Translations under genes and position numbers: made by a program
In this document: positions 23,885 through 28,981 of the stretch, one piece after another
Position numbering within the stretch: the stretch's first letter is position 1
Layout: each line of letters opens with the position of its first letter
Source: JBGUVL01 sp045134375
GTDB taxonomy: Bacteria; Bacillota_I; Bacilli_A; Erysipelotrichales; Erysipelotrichaceae
Direction of reading: 5' to 3'
Length of the DNA stretch: 28,981 nt
Assembly (NCBI GenBank): GCA_045134375.1
Contig: JBGUVL010000021.1
Location: 1 to 28,981 of the forward strand
The notes under the pieces: model-generated
Database searches by the model: none
What the model was told of the DNA's origin: nothing
What the model saw: only the letters and a program-made list of their open reading frames with translations

Positions 23885-24817
23885 ATGAGTCATTTTAAAG
23901 ATTTACGCATCGTTGATAATTTCTATCAAACTTCCTCTTTTATTCCCATGCCGACGGTGTGTGTTTCAACGATCAATGAGGATGGAAGTCTGAATATTGG
24001 TTCCTATTCTTTATGTTTTCCTTACTATATTGCAGGAAAAGGAAGATATGCAATGTTACTGGAATGTCGTAATACTTCAAATACTTGTAAAAATTTGTTG
24101 CAAAGAGGGAAATGCGCATTAAATTTCATTACGGATGATAGAGCAGTATTTAAGGAAGCCGTTCGATTAGGATTTCCTGGACCATCCGATGAAAAAATGA
24201 AAACTTTAAATTTCAAAATGGAGAAAGGATTAGCCGATCTTTTGGATCCCAATCGTCCTTTAGTAATTTCGGATGCCTATCAGGTATTTGAATGTACTTG
24301 GGATTCCTATTTGGAAAATGCTTCTCAATTTAAAGCGGAAGATATTGATGATGGACATCCTGACCCATACAATGATTTTAACGGCATTACCTCTCGTTAT
24401 GGGGCTCATTTCATTTTGAAAATTGATAAAATTTTAATGAAAGAAAAATATTATGATGCGATCATTAATGGCGTTAATAAAAATAACTTCCCACCAGTTC
24501 CGGTGGATTATGGCTATCGTGATTCAACCAATTTTTGGTATACGCAGTTTCCACGTTTAAAAAAACCAATTGCGGAACCGATTCCAGAAGCGAACGAAGT
24601 GGATATTACCTCCATTCGCTATGCGGCAAATCGTTGTGATGATCGTGTGAAATTCACTGATGAAGCTTTGCAGCAATTTGTCAAAGTACCTCGCCCATTC
24701 CTAAAAACAGTATTAAATGGATGCGTAACATGGGCAAAAGAAAACAATGTAACGTTGATCACAGAAGAACATGTGAAAATTATCAATGATAAACGTGCGG
24801 CAGAGAAAAAACGTTAA
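23885..24817 (+). CDS. FMN-binding split-barrel protein with PCP_red-like tail
   Basis: The first about 195 residues look like a flavin reductase-like (DIM6/NTAB) split barrel: PMPTVCVSTINEDGSLNIGSYS, NTSNTCKNLLQRGKCALNFI, and RPLVISDAYQVFECTW. Such proteins bind FMN and reduce flavin or small substrates. The last about 70 residues (FTDEALQQFVKVP ... FLKTVLNGCVTWAKENNVT ... ITEEHVKII) resemble the small helical PCP_red domain found at the C-terminus of light-independent protochlorophyllide reductase subunit B and some redox proteins; this is by eye. 310 residues. GGTGAG precedes the ATG. Cotranscribed with the tetR gene; followed by a terminator. Substrate unknown, a stress or xenobiotic reductase is plausible. 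Confidence 0.85.
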   Translation: MSHFKDLRIVDNFYQTSSFIPMPTVCVSTINEDGSLNIGSYSLCFPYYIAGKGRYAMLLECRNTSNTCKNLLQRGKCALNFITDDRAVFKEAVRLGFPGPSDEKMKTLNFKMEKGLADLLDPNRPLVISDAYQVFECTWDSYLENASQFKAEDIDDGHPDPYNDFNGITSRYGAHFILKIDKILMKEKYYDAIINGVNKNNFPPVPVDYGYRDSTNFWYTQFPRLKKPIAEPIPEANEVDITSIRYAANRCDDRVKFTDEALQQFVKVPRPFLKTVLNGCVTWAKENNVTLITEEHVKIINDKRAAEKKR

Positions 24818-24823
24818 TGAATC

Positions 24824-24867
24824 AAAAACAGAGGATGAAGATGGAATGCTTCATTCTCTGTTTTTTT
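24824..24867 (+). terminator. Intrinsic terminator of tetR-flavin protein operon
   Basis: AAAAACAGAG (24824-24833) plus ATGAAG pairs with CTTCAT plus CTCTGTTTTT (24849-24865), with one G-T mismatch point and an 8-base loop, ending in a T run. The outer CAGAG/CTCTG pair with A/T runs is the same as in the 23230-23312 terminator. Confidence 0.9.
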
Positions 24868-24875
24868 GAAAAAAG

Positions 24876-24904
24876 ATAACAATCACTAACAAGTTGTGTA
24901 TAAT
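24876..24904 (+). promoter_or_regulatory. Promoter of the recG-rnc-dacA operon
   Basis: TATAAT at 24899-24904 with ATAACA (24876-24881, 4 of 6) 17 bases upstream. Transcription would start at about 24911, right at the recG ATG (24912). Confidence 0.6.
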
Positions 24905-24911
24905 AATAAAT

Positions 24912-26903
24912 ATGGAATTAAAAAAACTTAAAATTAGTGAAAAGAAAACACAATTGTTTGAAAAAATGGGAATTCATTGTGTTGAGGATTTACTTCACCA
25001 TTATCCATTTCGTTATGAAGAGCGGGAAATGAAACCATTTAGAGAATGGCAGACGGGTGAAAATGTGTGCTTTGAAGCAATGATTCTTTCTTGTGCAAGT
25101 GTGAATCGTTATGCTTATAAACGCAGTATGACAAGATTTAAAGTGATGTATGAGGAAGAAGAACTTCGGATTACATTATTTAATCGTCCTTGGACCAGTG
25201 GATTTGTTCCTGAAAAGCGGATTACCGTTTTTGGTCGCTATGAGGGAAATAACAATGTGATTGCAATGAATTATAATTTTCAGCCAATCAAAGAACAGTT
25301 GGGGATCATTCCGGTATACAATACGATTGAGGGATTGTCCCAGAAAGATTTCATATCCAACATGAGAAAAGCATTGTCGATTTGTCAATTGCCACAATTT
25401 GTTCCTTCCTTCTATTGTGAAAAATACCATTTGATTTCATTACGTGACGCTTTGATTCAAATTCATATTCCAAAAGATAAAGAGCATTTGAAACAAAGTT
25501 TGCGTGCGCTAAAATATGAGGAATTTTTGCGCTTTCAGTTACAAATGCAGATAGCCAAAAAAAGTAATGTGCAAAAAAAAGGAATCGGAAAACAGTTTGA
25601 TGAGAAAAAAATAGGTCAGATGATACATAGTCTTCCTTATGAGCTAAGCGAAGGACAAAAACAAGCGATTCAAGAAGTTCTTAGTGATTTGAAAGCGGAA
25701 CATGTTATGTATCGATTGGTGCAGGGGGATGTTGGATGTGGAAAAACAACAGTGGCAGCCATTGCGATGTATGCCTGCATCTTATCAAAGAGACAGGCAG
25801 TCATGATGGCACCTACGGAAATTTTAGCAAAACAACATTATCAAAATCTTTCGCAAATGTTTGAGCGATTTTCGATACGAATCGGAATCCTTTATTCTTC
25901 GATGAAACAAAAAGAGAGACAGCAGATGTTGCATCAAATTGCGCAAGGAGAAGTCGATCTTATTGTAGGAACACATTCCCTTTTTCAAGAAGAAGTGGTC
26001 TATCATAATCTAGGTCTTGTCATTGCCGATGAGCAACATCGCTTTGGTGTGGAACAAAGAAGAAAACTATTGGAGAAAGGGGATAAAGTCGATTTTCTAT
26101 TGATGAGTGCGACACCGATCCCTAGAACATTAGCAGTATCGTTGTATGGCGATATGGAGGTATCGACCATTACCACTCTTCCTAAAGGTCGTAAAAAAGT
26201 AAATACGGTGTATGTAAAGGAAGATAGTCTGCGAAGTGTTCTGCCTGAAATTTTAAGCAATCTAGACCAAGGAATGCAATGTTATGTCGTAGCACCAGCG
26301 ATTGAAGCAAAGGAAGAATACCGGATGCGAAATGTCTTCGAGCTCTATGAGAATATGAATCAAGTGTTAGGGAAAAAATATCGTATTGCGTTATTGCATG
26401 GGAAGATGAGCAGCCATGAAAAAGATTGCATCATGGAACAATTTCTCCATCGTGAGTTTTCTATATTAATTACAACAACGGTCATTGAGGTTGGTGTTGA
26501 TGTGAAGAATGCGAATATTATGGTGATTTATGATGCTCATCGTTTTGGAATGAGCCAGATTCATCAACTTAGAGGACGAGTAGGGAGAGGAAATCAACAA
26601 GGATGGTGTTACTTGTTAAGTGCCAGCAAAGATCCCGATGCGATCCAACGTTTATCCGTTATGGAAAGCACAAATGATGGGTTTGCTATCGCGAAAGCGG
26701 ATCTATTGATGCGTGGTCCTGGTGATTTACTTGGGGTTCGCCAAAGTGGTGCCGCTTCGTTTCTGTTAGGAGATGTAGTAAAAGATCAAGCCATATTAGA
26801 AGTCACGCGAAAGGATGCGGAAGAAATTCTTCTCCATATTGATGAATATGAAGAAATAAAAGCATTTGTAGAAAAAAAAGATTATACATCTTATCTAGAT
26901 TAG
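24912..26903 (+). CDS. recG: ATP-dependent DNA helicase RecG
   Basis: Helicase that remodels stalled replication forks and branched DNA. Order: N-terminal wedge/OB domain (about 1-150), then superfamily 2 helicase with Walker A GDVGCGKTT (272-280), DEQH box (373-376, DEQHRFG), motif III LMSATPIPRTLA, and motif VI QLRGRVGRG. Ends in the short RecG C-terminal domain. Length 663, slightly short of the usual about 680. I chose the ATG at 24912 (MELKKLKISEKK); an upstream TTG at 24894 lies in the promoter. No Shine-Dalgarno sequence precedes the ATG, and the promoter position suggests a leaderless message. First gene of an operon with rnc and a dacA-type gene. Confidence 0.96.
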   Translation: MELKKLKISEKKTQLFEKMGIHCVEDLLHHYPFRYEEREMKPFREWQTGENVCFEAMILSCASVNRYAYKRSMTRFKVMYEEEELRITLFNRPWTSGFVPEKRITVFGRYEGNNNVIAMNYNFQPIKEQLGIIPVYNTIEGLSQKDFISNMRKALSICQLPQFVPSFYCEKYHLISLRDALIQIHIPKDKEHLKQSLRALKYEEFLRFQLQMQIAKKSNVQKKGIGKQFDEKKIGQMIHSLPYELSEGQKQAIQEVLSDLKAEHVMYRLVQGDVGCGKTTVAAIAMYACILSKRQAVMMAPTEILAKQHYQNLSQMFERFSIRIGILYSSMKQKERQQMLHQIAQGEVDLIVGTHSLFQEEVVYHNLGLVIADEQHRFGVEQRRKLLEKGDKVDFLLMSATPIPRTLAVSLYGDMEVSTITTLPKGRKKVNTVYVKEDSLRSVLPEILSNLDQGMQCYVVAPAIEAKEEYRMRNVFELYENMNQVLGKKYRIALLHGKMSSHEKDCIMEQFLHREFSILITTTVIEVGVDVKNANIMVIYDAHRFGMSQIHQLRGRVGRGNQQGWCYLLSASKDPDAIQRLSVMESTNDGFAIAKADLLMRGPGDLLGVRQSGAASFLLGDVVKDQAILEVTRKDAEEILLHIDEYEEIKAFVEKKDYTSYLD

Positions 26904-26941
26904 GATATACTAATAGCGATGAACCGGAAAGGATGAGGCAG

Positions 26942-27625
26942 ATGAAAAATATTTTTGAATGGTTGGATAGTAGAAAAATACCTTATCATAATCAGGCTTT
27001 AATTGAACAAGCTTGCATTCATACATCGTATTTAAATGAGCATCGACAGTACAAAGGGGACAATGAACGATTGGAATTTATGGGGGATGCCGTATTGCAA
27101 TTGTATTCCACTACGGTATTGTTTAAAAAAGAACCCATTTTGGATGAAGGAGAAATGACCAGGTTACGCTCTCAGTTAGTACGTGAGGAAGTACTTGCGA
27201 ATTATTCTCGTCAATTAGGATGGAATGAGTTCTTAATGCTGGGTGTGGGAGAAGAAAAGAGTGGCGGACGTGACCGTGATTCCATTTTGGCGGATATGTT
27301 TGAAGCAGTATTAGGTGCTATTTATATTGATAGCGGCTATGATGCGGCTGCAATGGTATTGGAGGAAGTTTTGATTCCACAGATGGAATTCCATAGCGAT
27401 GAATTAGTGATCGATTATAAGACAAAATTACAGGAATTTATTCAAGCAGATAAGCGGAATACCGTTGTTTATCATGTTGTAGAAAGTGTAGGACCAAGTA
27501 ATAATCCTACCTTTAAAGTAGAAGCATTAATGGATAATATCGTTTTAGGGGAAGGTATTGGACATTCGAAAAAGAAAGCGACACAGGCTGCCGCAAAAGA
27601 TGCGTTCAATAAATTGGTGAAATAG
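26942..27625 (+). CDS. rnc: Ribonuclease III
   Basis: Double-strand-specific endoribonuclease for rRNA and mRNA processing. Catalytic domain with signature NERLEFMGDAVL (41-52; E42, E45, D49) and DMFEAVLGAIYID (118-130; D118, E121), then a double-stranded RNA-binding domain (about 157-226: DYKTKLQEFIQ ... KKATQAAAKDAFNKL). 227 residues. I chose the ATG at 26942, with AAGGA 8 bases upstream; the ATG at 26933 (three residues longer) has its purine run directly abutting it. Lies 38 bases after recG and 1 base before the next gene. Confidence 0.97.
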   Translation: MKNIFEWLDSRKIPYHNQALIEQACIHTSYLNEHRQYKGDNERLEFMGDAVLQLYSTTVLFKKEPILDEGEMTRLRSQLVREEVLANYSRQLGWNEFLMLGVGEEKSGGRDRDSILADMFEAVLGAIYIDSGYDAAAMVLEEVLIPQMEFHSDELVIDYKTKLQEFIQADKRNTVVYHVVESVGPSNNPTFKVEALMDNIVLGEGIGHSKKKATQAAAKDAFNKLVK

Positions 27626-27626
27626 G

Positions 27627-28895
27627 ATGAAACGATTTAGAAAAAGCTGGAAAGTGATTCTAGCTCTTTTTCTTTCCTGTAATTTTCTGCCTGTTTCATT
27701 GTTGCAGGCACAGACAAAGAGGGATTTCCCTACGCTGCGCAGTGAATATGTAATCGTGAAAAATCAAAATGATGATCGTGTTCTTTATGAAAAATCAGCG
27801 AAGGAAAAAATGTATCCTGCGAGTATGACGAAATTGATGACAGCATTAGTAGCGATGGACCAGATTACCAATCTAGAGGAACGTGTAATCATTACAGAAG
27901 TGATGCTAGAAGGTTTATATGAAGCCAATGCGAGTGTTGCTGGCTTTGAAAAGGGAGAATCCATTTCCTATCAAGATCTCCTATATGGGTTATTATTGCC
28001 TAGTGGTGCGGATGCTGCTAATGCGTTCGTATTTTCATTGTGCGAGAATGAAGAATCCTTTGTTCAGAAAATGAATGAAAAAGCCGCAACATTAGGAATG
28101 AAAGAAACTCATTTTATGAATGCCACTGGTCTGCATGATGAGAATCATTATTCTACTGCCAGTGATATGTTGTTGTTATTAGAAGCAGCGATTCAAAATG
28201 AAATAATAAGAAACGTCATGGAAAGCAAAAGCTATGATTGTGAAAGCAGTGATTTGACTTTTACGAATACGATTACGAAAATGGCGAATACAGTGGGAAT
28301 GGATGCCTCTCTTATTTCGGGAGGAAAGACGGGATTTACTTGGGAAGCAGGAGAATGCTTGGCAAGCTATGCCCGACATAATGGTGAAACCATATTGATG
28401 GTAAGTGCACAAACCCATAGTGATTCCTATTATCCTTATCATATTGAGGATGCGTTAAAGATTTATCAATTTTTATTTTCGCAATATGAACGGAAAAGAA
28501 TCTACCAAAAAGGAGACAAGATAGTAACGACACCCATTGCTTATGGAAAAGTAAAAGAATATACTTTTTTTGCTAAGGAAGATATCAGTGCGTTTATCGA
28601 AAAAGGGGAGGATACCATTTCGACGCAGTTATCTCTTTATGAACCAATCTGTGCTCCGGTTGCGATGGATACTGTTGTAGGAACGATTCTTATCTACCAA
28701 GGTGACGTAAAAATTGCGGAATGGGATGCTTTGATCGAGGAAACCATCGATAAAGATTATATTGCTTACTATTTCGATCATCCTTACCTGTTTTTTGTTG
28801 ACTTTAGATATCTTTTTGTATTATGCTTATTAGCGTGTTTTGTAGAATATAGTAGATATTTATTGAAAAAGTTTCAAAATAAAGAAAGGTGGTAA
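27627..28895 (+). CDS. D-alanyl-D-alanine carboxypeptidase (S11, PBP5 type)
   Basis: Extracytoplasmic enzyme trimming the terminal D-Ala of peptidoglycan stems. Signal peptide 1-28 (basic start, hydrophobic core, ending LLQA), catalytic S66-MTK69 in PASMTKLMTALVAMD, second motif S126-GA in LLPSGADAANA, and KTG in SGGKTGFTWEAG (about 233). The second motif is S-G-A where the textbook form is S-x-N. After the catalytic domain comes a beta-rich PBP5-like region and a C-terminal hydrophobic helix (about 389-410) with a basic end, acting as membrane anchor. 422 residues. It starts 1 base after the rnc stop. Confidence 0.93.
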   Translation: MKRFRKSWKVILALFLSCNFLPVSLLQAQTKRDFPTLRSEYVIVKNQNDDRVLYEKSAKEKMYPASMTKLMTALVAMDQITNLEERVIITEVMLEGLYEANASVAGFEKGESISYQDLLYGLLLPSGADAANAFVFSLCENEESFVQKMNEKAATLGMKETHFMNATGLHDENHYSTASDMLLLLEAAIQNEIIRNVMESKSYDCESSDLTFTNTITKMANTVGMDASLISGGKTGFTWEAGECLASYARHNGETILMVSAQTHSDSYYPYHIEDALKIYQFLFSQYERKRIYQKGDKIVTTPIAYGKVKEYTFFAKEDISAFIEKGEDTISTQLSLYEPICAPVAMDTVVGTILIYQGDVKIAEWDALIEETIDKDYIAYYFDHPYLFFVDFRYLFVLCLLACFVEYSRYLLKKFQNKERW

Positions 28896-28900
28896 TCCAT

Positions 28901-28981
28901 TTGATTACGATTGTAGAATATTTGATCTTGGCCATATTAACGGTTTTCTTATCCATTCACCTATCGCAATGTGTCGATATC
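28901..28981 (+). CDS. Start of a membrane protein (possible Na+/Ca2+ exchanger type)
   Basis: Partial gene cut by the window end. AAAGGTGGT (28886-28894) precedes a TTG at 28901, and the 27 codons visible are hydrophobic (I-T-I-V-E-Y-L-I-L-A-I-L-T-V-F-L-S-I-H-L-S-Q-C-V-D-I). The F-L-S-I-x-L-S-x-x-V-D pattern recalls the first helix of Bacillota sodium/calcium antiporter-like proteins, but so short a piece cannot decide it. Probably in the recG-rnc-dacA operon (5 bases after the previous stop). Confidence 0.5.
   Translation, partial: MITIVEYLILAILTVFLSIHLSQCVDI

Noticed and set aside
23230..24867. Two terminators with the same AAAAACAGAG outer arm as a possible transposon-like boundary around tetR and the flavin gene
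   Set aside because: The shared part is only about 10 bases of terminator-type sequence, with no transposase or target duplication; convergence is more likely.
1..28981. CRISPR array, tRNA, prophage or defence island
   Set aside because: No spaced direct repeats, no cloverleaf sequences noticed, no phage or restriction genes; the Cas4-like domain belongs to a DUF2779 protein without cas neighbours.

Overview
The window is a stretch of low-GC Bacillota chromosome. Core genes follow the B. subtilis order closely (recU-ponA next to gpsB-rnpB; ymfM/rodZ-pgsA-cinA-recA then rny-ymdB), but with no spoVS after ymdB, a ComK-like gene in its place, a shortened CinA and a type-B-like RNase P RNA. This pattern, together with the AT-rich genes and GGTGAT-type ribosome binding sites, suggests a gut-associated member of the Erysipelotrichia. 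That lineage call is an inference from gene content and style, not from a marker comparison.

Layout. 1-607: long-form ribosome hibernation factor and its terminator. 609-1281: a decayed group II intron, with frame-shifted fragments of its reverse transcriptase/maturase followed by recognisable domains V and VI. 1284-2747 (minus): a DUF2779 protein with a Cas4-like cysteine set and a DEDD exonuclease domain. 2878-4750: an M20 amidohydrolase overlapping a CpsB-type PHP phosphatase. 4791-8125 (minus): recU-PBP1A operon, convergent with CpsB across a bidirectional terminator. 8252-8970: gpsB, rnpB and a terminator. 9056-12201: rodZ-like, pgsA, a stand-alone CinA C-terminal domain (pncC type) and recA. 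12327-14678: rny and ymdB. 14711-16709: a ComK-like regulator, rmuC and an unrecognised small protein. 16764-18458: an M3 oligoendopeptidase. 18641-23230: a MarR regulator and a heterodimeric ABC exporter. 23319-24817: a TetR regulator and an FMN-binding split-barrel protein with a PCP_red-like tail. 24912-28895: recG, rnc and a DacA-type carboxypeptidase. 28901-end: the start of a membrane protein.

Functional themes. Peptidoglycan synthesis and division (PBP1A, GpsB, RodZ-like, DacA), recombination and repair (RecU, RecA, RecG, RmuC, DUF2779 nuclease), RNA processing (RNase P RNA, RNase Y, RNase III), and two regulator-plus-effector modules that look like stress or drug responses. The ComK-like gene, recA, the CinA domain and rmuC within about 6 kb hint at a competence link, which is inference.

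The points most worth a second look are the group II intron relic with conserved catalytic RNA domains, the ComK-like protein, the DUF2779 protein whose Cas4-like nuclease core seems to have lost its active site, the flavin-reductase/PCP_red-like fusion, the perfect 28-bp palindrome inside the terminator just before the tetR gene, and recG and tetR starts that lack a Shine-Dalgarno sequence. I did not find a CRISPR array, tRNA, prophage or intact insertion sequence.
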